Source: Archangium gephyra (GTDB taxonomy: Bacteria; Myxococcota; Myxococcia; Myxococcales; Myxococcaceae). Taken from it: a DNA stretch of 64,000 nucleotides. Where the stretch lies: assembly GCF_001027285.1 (NCBI RefSeq), contig NZ_CP011509.1, forward strand, positions 11,494,501 to 11,558,500, given 5' to 3'. The translations under genes were made by a program, and so were the position numbers. Shown here one piece after another: positions 18,542-25,284 of the stretch; position 1 is the stretch's first letter; every line of letters starts with the position of its first letter. Under the pieces are notes generated by a model, which did no database searches, was not told the origin of the DNA, and saw nothing but the letters and a program-made list of their open reading frames with translations.

Positions 18542-18613
18542 AGCGGTCGGCGGGAGTCGAACCCGCGTTCTCCTGAGTGGCGCTCAGGGGCCTCACCTCT
18601 CGGCCACGGCCGC
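18542..18613 (-). tRNA. tRNA-like gene, anticodon GCC (Gly), module A
   Basis: The 72-nt cloverleaf has a GCGGCCG/CGACCGC acceptor with one C-A mismatch (the module B copy pairs perfectly), T arm GCGGG-TTCGACT-CCCGC and anticodon arm CCTGA-GCGCCAC-TCAGG. The anticodon GCC reads GGC/GGU. Position 33 is C rather than the near-invariant U. Discriminator U73 fits glycine identity. The D arm is shortened. Confidence 0.7.
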
Positions 18614-18625
18614 ATGTTGCTGGAG

Positions 18626-18696
18626 CGCTCCCGCAGGGAATCGAACCCTGTTCACACGGTAGACGGCCGTGCTGCGATCCAATCGCATCCGAGAGC
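18626..18696 (-). tRNA. tRNA-like gene, anticodon GTC (Asp), module A
   Basis: The 71-nt cloverleaf has acceptor GCTCTCG/CGGGAGC, T arm CAGGG-TTCGATT-CCCTG, a strong D stem TGCGA/TCGCA and anticodon arm CACGG-CCGTCTA-CCGTG. The anticodon GTC reads GAC/GAU. Position 33 is C and position 8 is G, both unusual. Discriminator G73 agrees with aspartate identity. Confidence 0.7.
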
Positions 18697-18708
18697 TTGT
18701 GCTGCGTG

Positions 18709-18780
18709 TACCCCGTACGGGAGTCGAACCCGTCTTTCCGCATTGAGAGCGCGGTGTCCTCGCCGATAGACGAACGGGGC
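18709..18780 (-). tRNA. tRNA-Glu-like gene, anticodon CTC, module A
   Basis: The 72-nt cloverleaf has acceptor GCCCCGT/ACGGGGT (G1-U72), the D-arm sequence TTCGTCTATCGGCGAGGAC typical of tRNA-Glu, anticodon arm CCGCG-CTCTCAA-TGCGG with U33, and T arm ACGGG-TTCGACT-CCCGT. The G1-U72 pair with discriminator A73 is also seen in chloroplast and cyanobacterial tRNA-Glu. It is first in the array, about 95 nt after the peptide gene. Confidence 0.85.
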
Positions 18781-18795
18781 GGCAGAGCAGGACCC

Positions 18796-18864
18796 GGAAA
18801 AGCGAAAGGCCGGGTCCCTTTCTGGGAGCCCGGCCTCTGAGTCCACGCCTCGTCTGGGACGAGG
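18796..18864 (-). terminator. Paired hairpins between peptide A and its tRNAs
   Basis: Two stems follow the peptide stop on the minus strand: CCTCGTC/GACGAGG (18864-18858 with 18854-18848) and GGCCGGG/CCCGGCC (18835-18829 with 18814-18808), the latter followed by TTTCGCTTTT. The second looks like a weak intrinsic terminator or attenuator. Module B has the same structure with a better T-run. It may limit read-through into the tRNAs or serve as a processing site. Confidence 0.55.
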
Positions 18865-18875
18865 TCGCGAAAGCT

Positions 18876-19028
18876 TCAGAGTCCGGGCGGTAGACCACCC
18901 GTCGGCTCCAGGCCGAGCAGGAGATCCAGAGCGGTATCCAGACCGGGACGCGTCAGCGCGTCGATGCCAGCGTCAGTGTCGTTGAGGTGCTTGAGGTTCA
19001 TCGGGCTGTTCTTCGTCACCGTCGTCAT
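18876..19028 (-). CDS. 50-aa peptide of the peptide-tRNA module, copy A
   Basis: The 50-aa peptide begins MTTVTKNSPMNLKHLND and ends in a Leu/Gly-rich part containing ALDLLLGLEPTGGLPPGL. An AAAGGAG ribosome-binding site precedes the ATG at 19028. It differs from copy B (23971-24123) at six bases, four synonymous, so the amino acid sequence seems conserved. The TGG|LPPGL end could be a double-glycine processing site (inference). No known family. Five tRNA types found in the modules read exactly the residues in LDLLLGLE. No modifying enzyme is recognisable nearby. Confidence 0.75.
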   Translation of the reverse strand: MTTVTKNSPMNLKHLNDTDAGIDALTRPGLDTALDLLLGLEPTGGLPPGL

Positions 19029-19085
19029 GGTCACCGCTCCTTTCATTCAGAAATGACGCGGCTCGAATTCCTTCCTGACAACGCC
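19029..19085 (-). promoter_or_regulatory. Conserved upstream region of peptide A
   Basis: About 55 nt before the peptide start are shared with copy B: TTGTCAGGAA, then GCCGCGTCATTTCTG, then ATGAAAGGAGCGGTGACC. TTGTCA would serve as a -35, but no convincing -10 is visible at 17-18 nt. The conservation ends just beyond TTGTCA, which marks the edge of the duplicated module. Confidence 0.45.
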
Positions 19086-19103
19086 CGCTCACGTCTGGAG
19101 CGA

Positions 19104-19132
19104 TTGACAAAAGGACCTGCCCCCACTACCGC
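19104..19132 (+). promoter_or_regulatory. Sigma-70-like promoter of the 786-aa protein gene
   Basis: A perfect TTGACA (19104-19109) is followed by a 17-nt spacer and TACCGC (19127-19132). The AGGGAGG ribosome-binding site lies at about 19141-19147. Transcription would be divergent from peptide gene A. Confidence 0.45.
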
Positions 19133-19151
19133 TCGCGCGCAGGGAGGCCCC

Positions 19152-21512
19152 TTGCCGCAACGTTCGCAGCTCTTCGCCATTCGTGCTTCTCCAGGGTGGG
19201 TTGCCCTGCTCGTCGCGTGGTCGCTCCTCGGCGGCGCGGCCTGGGCACAGACCCCCGTCGTGCAGGCGCCCCTCGGGGGCAACCCCCTGCTCCTTCCAGG
19301 CAGGGTCGTCTGCGGCCCGGCGACGGAGGGCTGGACCGTGGGCGAGGATTCACGCTCCGTCCGCCCGCCCCGGGCAGGCAGTGGGCGCGTGGGCCAGCCG
19401 GTGATGCTCCAGGTGGCGCCGGCCGCGAGCGGTTGCACGGGCACCCAGGAGACGCTCACGCTCGTGGCCACGGGGGCCTTCCCCGAGGTCGAGCCGGCGA
19501 GCGTGCTGCTGGCCGCGGACGAGGGGCGGCTCGAGCTGCGCGGGCGGGGGCTCGCGGGAGCGCAGGTGTTCTGGCCGGGCCCCACTCGCGATGCGCGGCT
19601 GGAGCACGAGGCGTGCATCGACGCCGGACCCTCGGAGCTTCCGCAACCGTGCGTGTTGCCGGTGCGCCGCGGTGTGCCGGCGGACGTGCCGCTCTTCCTG
19701 CTGCCGGCGGGGGCGCGCTTCGGTGACGGCGTCCTCACGTTCAACGCCTCGGGCCGGCAGCTCGAGCCCTCGGAGCTGCAGTTGCGCCCGAGCCGCGTCA
19801 TCCTGGCCTCGGTCCTGCCGGGAGTGCCCGCCCTGGATCTCTCCACCGGAGAAGGGCGTCTGGCGCTGCCGCACCCCGAGGCCATCGCCGCCGTCGACTG
19901 TGGCCCCGCCCGCTGCGAGCTGAGCGAGGGCGGCGTCTTGGTGCGCGCCGTGCCGGGCCTCGTCACGAGCCTGGGCCTCCGGGTGCGCCTGGTGCCCCGG
20001 GTGTTCGTCTCGCGGGGGGAGGCCCTCGAGAGCAACGCCTCCGCGGTGCTGCAACTCCTGCACTGCCCGGTGGAGCTCGTGTCGGGGCCGCCGCTGAGAA
20101 GCGCGGAGGACATGCGGGTGGTGGTGCGGGTGGACCCGCGCTGCGCGTCCGAGGCCCGGTCCTTCCACTGGCGCGCCAACGGCGAGCCCGCCGAGGTGTC
20201 CCAGGTGGTCCGGGAGGAAGAGGCGGCCTTCGTGCTGCTGCGGGTGGGACGCCTGGGCGCGGACCGGCTGACCCTCACGGCCACCCGCTCCGAGGTGGAC
20301 CCGACCGTGATCGCCACCACCGCGGCGGACACCATCACGGCGCCCTACCCTCGCGCGAGTCTCGAGCTTCCCGGTTTCGGCAAGGTCGACTTCATCCCCA
20401 CCAACCGGGAGTCGGTCCTCTCGGTGGCGTCTCCGGGTGAGCGCGCGAGGCTCGTGCCGCTGCCCGTCGAAGGGGCCTACTCGGTGCGGACCGAGCAGGG
20501 ACGCTTCCGGGTGAGAGGCGATGAGAACAACAGCGGCTTCGTCCCGCTGCGCTTCGGCTATCGCGTCGAGGGGCTGCCACAGGCCTTGCGCTCGGTGGAC
20601 CTCGCCGTCGTGTACGAGCGGACCCAGCGGGCGCTGCGGGAGGCCTCGGTGCCCGCGCCGTTCAGTGCGTCGGCCGAGTCCGAGGAGCCGCTCATCGAGT
20701 TCCTGTGCTCGGATCGGGACGGGAAGCCCCAGCGCATCCAACCCGGCAAGCCAGCGCGCATCCCCTTCGAGGCACGCGACAGCTGCCGGATCGTCATCCA
20801 CCGGGAGCGGCTGCGGCCCGAGGATGGCCTGCAGGAGATCATCCTCGAGGTGGACGTCACCAGCGCCAGCGGGTCGTCGCGAGAGGCCGCGCGGGTGAAC
20901 GAGCGCATGGTGCTCCAGCCCGGCGGCGAGCCCCGGACGTTCTGGCTCAAGAATGTCCTGGAGCAGTTCGATCGCATCGTCGTGCGCGTCAGCCACGTGG
21001 TGGACGAGTCGCGCTACCTGCTGGCGGCGCCCTCGTCCCGGGCCAGCCTGCCCTCGGTGCAATGGTCAGCGACCGTCGAGGGCTCGCGGCTGCGCCTGTA
21101 TGCCACCGCCACCATCCCCAGCGGCCTCTACCGGCTGAATCAACCGACGGGGCAGCTCACGCTGAACTTCGGCCTGCTGTCCCGGCTCACGTTGTTGGAT
21201 GAGCACGGCAAGGAGGGGCTGTTCGGGCTGGAGCTGGGACTGATGGGCGTGGGGCTCGTGCAGACGGGAGGCCTGCTGAATGACTATCCCCCCACGCTGG
21301 CCGCCGTCACGGGACTGGGCATCCGCGTGCCGCTGGGAGGCGGCCCCGCGGGTGGGCAGGCCGCCTTGAGCATCCACATCTGGGGAGCCTACGAGTTCCG
21401 CGAGGCCTACTTCACCAAGCCCACGGACGGCTCACCCGGGAAGGAGGTGGGCCGCTGGGCGCTCATCTTCGGGCCCAGCATCTCCCTGGGAAACATCGGC
21501 ATGAACCTCTAG
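19152..21512 (+). CDS. Large secreted protein with C-terminal beta-barrel-like region, hypothetical
   Basis: The 786-aa protein has a signal peptide (WVALLVAWSLLGGAAWAQ) and a long mature region of beta-rich segments resembling Ig/bacterial surface repeats. Its last 130 or so residues alternate in the manner of an outer-membrane barrel (LTLNFGLLSRLTLLD to LGNIGMNL). I chose TTG 19152 because AGGGAGG lies 4 nt before it and it places the signal peptide at the N-terminus; an ATG at 19053 would precede the promoter. It lies between the two peptide-tRNA modules. Function unknown. Confidence 0.7.
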   Translation: MPQRSQLFAIRASPGWVALLVAWSLLGGAAWAQTPVVQAPLGGNPLLLPGRVVCGPATEGWTVGEDSRSVRPPRAGSGRVGQPVMLQVAPAASGCTGTQETLTLVATGAFPEVEPASVLLAADEGRLELRGRGLAGAQVFWPGPTRDARLEHEACIDAGPSELPQPCVLPVRRGVPADVPLFLLPAGARFGDGVLTFNASGRQLEPSELQLRPSRVILASVLPGVPALDLSTGEGRLALPHPEAIAAVDCGPARCELSEGGVLVRAVPGLVTSLGLRVRLVPRVFVSRGEALESNASAVLQLLHCPVELVSGPPLRSAEDMRVVVRVDPRCASEARSFHWRANGEPAEVSQVVREEEAAFVLLRVGRLGADRLTLTATRSEVDPTVIATTAADTITAPYPRASLELPGFGKVDFIPTNRESVLSVASPGERARLVPLPVEGAYSVRTEQGRFRVRGDENNSGFVPLRFGYRVEGLPQALRSVDLAVVYERTQRALREASVPAPFSASAESEEPLIEFLCSDRDGKPQRIQPGKPARIPFEARDSCRIVIHRERLRPEDGLQEIILEVDVTSASGSSREAARVNERMVLQPGGEPRTFWLKNVLEQFDRIVVRVSHVVDESRYLLAAPSSRASLPSVQWSATVEGSRLRLYATATIPSGLYRLNQPTGQLTLNFGLLSRLTLLDEHGKEGLFGLELGLMGVGLVQTGGLLNDYPPTLAAVTGLGIRVPLGGGPAGGQAALSIHIWGAYEFREAYFTKPTDGSPGKEVGRWALIFGPSISLGNIGMNL

Positions 21513-21517
21513 CGCCG

Positions 21518-23290
21518 TCATCTCGACAGCGCGGCCATCTGGCCCTCGGGCTCATCGCTCACCACGAACATCACCACGTACCGCGACCAGGGTTCGCCGC
21601 GCGGGTGGTAGTGCGCGATGCTCACCACCACGTGCACCGGTGAGGCGCTCAGCATCGGCTCCGGAAAGGTCAGCTCGTCGAGGGAGCTGGTCTCCATGAC
21701 CCAGCCCTGCAACGGCCGGTTGAGGCTCTTCTGCGTTTCCTCCAGCAGGTAGCGCAGGGCCGCGGCCGGCTTCTCCTGGCCCTTGCCGAGCATCTGGGCG
21801 ATGCGCGCGTTGGCTCCCGGCGGCGCCTCCCCCCACAGCGCGCTGGCCGCGCCCTTCTGCGTCCGGGCCTTGTTCAGCCGGCCGATGAGCTGCTTCTCGG
21901 CCCGCGAAAACTCTTGCTCGTCCACGAACGCGTAGGTCGAGTACACGGTGCCCACGCCGCCCGACGCGCTGTTCGACACCAGGCCCACCGCCAGGGCTCG
22001 CGAGCGCTCGTCCAGGAGCGCGGCCCGTCCCTGCGGCATTTCGAGCACCCGTGTCAGAAGCAGCCGCAGATCCTCGGTGGACCCGACCCAGGCGGAGCCA
22101 AAGGTGCCCTCGAGCACCGCCCCCTCGACGTCCCAGCCGGCTTGCATCCCCATCGCGATGGTATCGGCCACCATCGTGGGCGCGTTTCCGGAGAGGGCGC
22201 GGAAATAGTGTGGGGCAACCCGCCCCGCCACCTCGCTCTGGCGTCCTTCGAGGTGTAGCGGAGCAATCCCCGCGCGTTGACGAACCTGGTTCACCAGGCC
22301 GAGGAACGCCTTCACGTTGTCGACCCCGTTGGCCGTCAAGGCCGCGGGCTGCCCCTCGAGCGGCCGACGCTGGTAGACCTTCTGAGCCTCGCCGCTGGGA
22401 AAGAGCAGCACGCGGACGACGCCATCGCCGAGGAACCGTCCCGGGGGGAAGACGGCGATGGACAACCAGGCCATCGTGTCTGTCTTCGCGGGCGTGCAGG
22501 TCACCGAGAACCGGGGGAGCTTGATAGCCGGGTCGGCCTCGCACCGCCCGAAGCCGAACTCCCCCTGATTGACCAGTGCACCCATCCGCTCGGTCGAGAC
22601 CAGCAGCTCCCCCCGAATCCGCACGTTCCCGCTCGCATCGGGGATTTGTGACACGCCCTCGAGCAGCACTCGACGCAAGCTGGTCGCGGCGATGAACACC
22701 ACCTGGCCCTTCTTCCGGCCATACCAGACCCCCGCCGCTTGATTACCGCCAGCCGGGAGCTCGGCCAACATCTTCTCGAGCTGGGGCCGCCACTGGCGGA
22801 AGAGCTCATCGTCCGAGACGTTTTCCGGCACTTCGCCGGTGAACCAGGACGTGCCGACATCGTAGGCCGCGGCGCCACAGCGGCCGTGGATGAAGTCTTC
22901 CAGGTCCTCGGTCGGCCAGCCGCCGTGCGCGAGGTAGAAGCGGCCACTCTCGCGGGCAACGCAGTGCATGTCCTCGGTGGCCAGGAGCACACCGGGTTTC
23001 GCCTTGGCCTGCACGGCGAGCAGCTCCTCCCACCGGTTGGCCGCCTCACGGGGGAGGGTCGCCACCTTGTCGGGAAAAGGCCCGGCCAGCTCCCACCGGT
23101 CGACCATCACCCGCTTGATGCGCGGCGGCACATCGCTGACCTCCTCGGTGGCCAGCTCGAGCAACGCCTCACGGGGAGGAAACCGATGTTGGGGAGCCTC
23201 CTCGGGTTGTCTCTCCACCGGGCGAGAGGCAGCGCACCCGATGAGCGTACTCACCACCAAGACGAATGACGGAACCCAATGAACACGCAT
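21518..23290 (-). CDS. Lipoprotein with a possible CAP/SCP-like domain, hypothetical
   Basis: The 590-aa protein has lipobox LIGC (Cys19). The middle part, from about residue 320, has the pattern LVNQVRQRAGIAPLHLEG and later AxAVGLVSN, loosely resembling CAP/YkwD-type domains, but the match is by eye only. It converges with the 786-aa gene (5 bp between stops). It lies directly downstream of tRNA module B on the same strand, with a 140-bp gap. Confidence 0.65.
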   Translation of the reverse strand: MRVHWVPSFVLVVSTLIGCAASRPVERQPEEAPQHRFPPREALLELATEEVSDVPPRIKRVMVDRWELAGPFPDKVATLPREAANRWEELLAVQAKAKPGVLLATEDMHCVARESGRFYLAHGGWPTEDLEDFIHGRCGAAAYDVGTSWFTGEVPENVSDDELFRQWRPQLEKMLAELPAGGNQAAGVWYGRKKGQVVFIAATSLRRVLLEGVSQIPDASGNVRIRGELLVSTERMGALVNQGEFGFGRCEADPAIKLPRFSVTCTPAKTDTMAWLSIAVFPPGRFLGDGVVRVLLFPSGEAQKVYQRRPLEGQPAALTANGVDNVKAFLGLVNQVRQRAGIAPLHLEGRQSEVAGRVAPHYFRALSGNAPTMVADTIAMGMQAGWDVEGAVLEGTFGSAWVGSTEDLRLLLTRVLEMPQGRAALLDERSRALAVGLVSNSASGGVGTVYSTYAFVDEQEFSRAEKQLIGRLNKARTQKGAASALWGEAPPGANARIAQMLGKGQEKPAAALRYLLEETQKSLNRPLQGWVMETSSLDELTFPEPMLSASPVHVVVSIAHYHPRGEPWSRYVVMFVVSDEPEGQMAALSR

Positions 23291-23429
23291 CGCGACAGCC
23301 CCCCCGGTTTGTGTCGACGTCTGACCTCCTAGGCCCGCGTGGAGGGGCCCGTCAAGCCAGCATGAAGCCAGGGCATGCGGGAGCTTGGAGTGTCTGACAA
23401 AACCGGACGGGTGCACGGGGGACTGCGAG

Positions 23430-23504
23430 TACCGCGGGCGGGAGTCGAACCCGCAACCTCTGCGTTCTGAATGCAGCGCCTCTACCAGGTTGGGCTACCG
23501 CGGC
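23430..23504 (-). tRNA. tRNA-like gene, anticodon CAG (Leu), module B
   Basis: This 75-nt gene matches the module A CAG gene in acceptor, D arm and T arm. The anticodon stem CTGCA/CGCAG has an A-C mismatch at the loop end; the loop TTCAGAA keeps U33 and anticodon CAG. Short variable arm, discriminator A, no encoded CCA. Confidence 0.72.
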
Positions 23505-23531
23505 ATGTGCTTCCACTGCTGGGACTGCGTG

Positions 23532-23606
23532 TGCCGGAAGCGGGAGTCGAACCCGCAACCTCCAGACTCTCGATCTGGCGCCTCTACCAGGTTGGGCTAC
23601 TCCGGC
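23532..23606 (-). tRNA. tRNA-like gene, anticodon GAG (Leu), module B only
   Basis: The 75-nt cloverleaf has acceptor GCCGGAG/TTCCGGC, discriminator A, the same D arm as the CAG gene (GCCCAACCTGGTAGAGGC) and T arm GCGGG-TTCGACT-CCCGC. The anticodon arm is CCAGA-TCGAGAG-TCTGG; GAG reads CUC/CUU. Position 33 is C. The variable loop is 5 nt, not class II as usual for Leu. It is absent from module A; the spacer on each side is the same repeated sequence, so it looks like a tandem duplicate of the CAG gene with a changed anticodon arm. Confidence 0.72.
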
Positions 23607-23633
23607 ATGTGCTGCACTGCTGGGACTGCGAAG

Positions 23634-23707
23634 AGCGGCCGGCGGGATTCGAACCCGCGTACACCTGAGTGGCGCTCAGGGGCCTCGTGCCTCTCGGCCA
23701 CGGCCGC
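23634..23707 (-). tRNA. tRNA-like gene, anticodon GCC (Gly), module B
   Basis: The 74-nt cloverleaf has a perfect acceptor GCGGCCG/CGGCCGC, discriminator U, T arm GCGGG-TTCGAAT-CCCGC and anticodon arm CCTGA-GCGCCAC-TCAGG (C33). The D loop is two bases longer than in the module A copy. Confidence 0.75.
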
Positions 23708-23720
23708 ATGTTGGGTGGAG

Positions 23721-23791
23721 CGCTCCCGCAGGGAATCGAACCCTGTTCACACGGTAGACGGCCGTGCTGCGATCCAATCGCATCCAAGAGC
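23721..23791 (-). tRNA. tRNA-like gene, anticodon GTC (Asp), module B
   Basis: The 71-nt cloverleaf is the same as the module A copy apart from one acceptor base (GCTCTTG/CGGGAGC). Anticodon loop CCGTCTA (C33), discriminator G, position 8 G. Confidence 0.7.
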
Positions 23792-23803
23792 TTGTGCTGC
23801 GTG

Positions 23804-23875
23804 TACCCCGTACGGGAATCGAACCCGTCTTTCCGCATTGAGAGCGCGGTGTCCTCGCCGATAGACGAACGGGGC
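23804..23875 (-). tRNA. tRNA-Glu-like gene, anticodon CTC, module B
   Basis: The 72-nt cloverleaf differs from the module A copy by one T-loop base. U33 present, G1-U72, discriminator A. First tRNA after the peptide gene. Confidence 0.85.
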
Positions 23876-23890
23876 AGGAGAGCAGGACCC

Positions 23891-23959
23891 GGTAAAACAA
23901 AAGGCCGGGTCCCTTTCTGGGAGCCCGGCCTCTGAGTCCACGCCTCGTCTGGGACGAGG
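23891..23959 (-). terminator. Paired hairpins between peptide B and its tRNAs
   Basis: As in module A, a CCTCGTC/GACGAGG stem is followed by GGCCGGG/CCCGGCC (23930-23924 with 23909-23903). Here the 3' side reads TTTTGTTTTACC, a better intrinsic-terminator T-tract than in module A. Confidence 0.6.
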
Positions 23960-23970
23960 TCGCGAAAGCT

Positions 23971-24123
23971 TCAGAGTCCGGGCGGTAGACCACCCGTCAG
24001 CTCGAGACCGAGCAGGAGGTCCAGAGCGGTTTCCAGACCGGGACGCGTCAGCGCGTCGATGCCAGCGTCAGTATCGTTGAGGTGCTTGAGGTTCATCGGG
24101 CTGTTCTTCGTCACCGTCGTCAT
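23971..24123 (-). CDS. 50-aa peptide of the peptide-tRNA module, copy B
   Basis: The 50-aa peptide differs from copy A only by D31E and P42L, giving ALDLLLGLELTGGLPPGL near its end. AAAGGAG precedes the ATG. The gene starts 80 bp after the btuC stop on the same strand, and its tRNA array follows. In LDLLLGLE the codons are CTG GAC CTC CTG CTC GGT CTC GAG, all readable by the five tRNA types of this module. It could be a processed or modified peptide (RiPP-like) or a scaffold for tRNA-dependent amino acid addition; neither is proven. Confidence 0.75.
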   Translation of the reverse strand: MTTVTKNSPMNLKHLNDTDAGIDALTRPGLETALDLLLGLELTGGLPPGL

Positions 24124-24179
24124 GGTCACCGCTCCTTTCATCCAGAAATGACGCGGCGAAAATCCGTTCCTGACAACGC
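24124..24179 (-). promoter_or_regulatory. Conserved upstream region of peptide B
   Basis: It shares TTGTCAGGAA, GCCGCGTCATTTCTG and AAAGGAGCGGTGACC with the region before peptide A. It lies in the short gap after btuC, so the peptide may be transcribed from here or by read-through from the cobalamin-regulated operon. Confidence 0.45.
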
Positions 24180-24203
24180 CCACGCACTCGGGCCGCCTGC
24201 CCC

Positions 24204-25268
24204 TCAGCCCGCCGTGAGCCGCCCGCTGCGGTACAGGAGCGCCAGGAACAGGGGCCCGCCGAGCAATGCCGTGACGGCGCCCACGGGAATGGACTGGTTG
24301 AACACGGGATAGAGCAGCCGCGCCAGCAGGTCCGCGAGCGTGAGAAACGCCGCGCCCCCGAGCGCCGAGAGCGGCACGAGCAGCCGCTGATCCGGCCCGA
24401 GCGTGAGCCGGAGCAGGTGGGGCACGAGGAGTCCCACGAAGCCAACGAGCCCCGAGAGCGTCACGACCCCCGCCACACTGGCGCTCGCCGCGAGCAGCAG
24501 CCACCGCCGGGTCCGGACCACGGGCACTCCGAGCGAGGCCGCGTCCTCATCCCCCAGTGTCAGCAGGTTGAGCCGACCCGAGAGCGCGATCATCACCCCG
24601 ATGGCCACGGCCTGGAGGAGCGCGGACAGGACGAGCGTACCGGGTTCCTCCGAGCCAAGGTCACCGGCGAGCCAGGAGAGGATCGCCTCCAGCCTGTCCC
24701 GGCCGGCCAGGGTCTTGATGAGGGTGATGGCCGCCGCGGCGAAGGTGTTGAAGATGACGCCCGTGAGGAGCACGGCATGGGGAGCACGGCCACCGTGCCC
24801 ACGGCTGATGGCGAGCACGAAGACCATGGCCGCCACGGCTCCGAGAAAGGCGAACAAGGCGGGCGCGGAGAGGCGCGCCAGTCCCCCTCCGAGTCCCGGG
24901 GCCACCTCCTCCACGCGAGCCAGACCCAGGGCGAGGGCCAGGGTGGCCCCGAGCGCCGCGCCGCCCGAGACTCCGAGGATGAAGGGATCCGCCAGGGGAT
25001 TGCGCAGCACGCCCTGCAACGTGGAGCCGGAGGCGGCGAGCCCCGCTCCGACGATGGCCGCCAGCAGGACATGGGGCAGCCGGACGGACCAGAAGACATG
25101 GCTGTCCGTGGACCCGGGGTGGACGAAGACCTTGAAGAGGGACACGGGCCATTCCCCGAAGGTGACGGCCGGTACGAACGAGGCGAGCACCAGGACGAGG
25201 AACGCACCGCACAGCCCGAGCACCCGGGCGGGAGTGAACCCCTTTCTCACGATGTGACGGTGGCCCAT
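24204..25268 (-). CDS. btuC: BtuC/FecCD-type ABC permease (probable cobalamin importer)
   Basis: The 354-aa permease has about ten hydrophobic helices and FecCD family motifs: VRLPHVLLAAIVGAGLA, GVLRNPLADPFILGVSGGAA and GFVGLLVPHLLR. It lies 16 bp after the btuF-like gene in an operon headed by a cobalamin riboswitch, which points to corrinoids as substrate. No ATPase follows; peptide gene B occupies that place. I used ATG 25268 (MGHRHIVRKG); an in-frame start at 25304 would overlap btuF. Confidence 0.85.
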   Translation of the reverse strand: MGHRHIVRKGFTPARVLGLCGAFLVLVLASFVPAVTFGEWPVSLFKVFVHPGSTDSHVFWSVRLPHVLLAAIVGAGLAASGSTLQGVLRNPLADPFILGVSGGAALGATLALALGLARVEEVAPGLGGGLARLSAPALFAFLGAVAAMVFVLAISRGHGGRAPHAVLLTGVIFNTFAAAAITLIKTLAGRDRLEAILSWLAGDLGSEEPGTLVLSALLQAVAIGVMIALSGRLNLLTLGDEDAASLGVPVVRTRRWLLLAASASVAGVVTLSGLVGFVGLLVPHLLRLTLGPDQRLLVPLSALGGAAFLTLADLLARLLYPVFNQSIPVGAVTALLGGPLFLALLYRSGRLTAG

Positions 25269-25284
25269 GCCTCGTGCTCCACGC

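Noticed and set aside
19053-19085. ECF-sigma-like promoter (GGAAC...CGTC) ahead of the peptide genes
   Set aside because: Present in copy B only as GGAAC, with too short a spacing to CGTC, and GGAAG in copy A.
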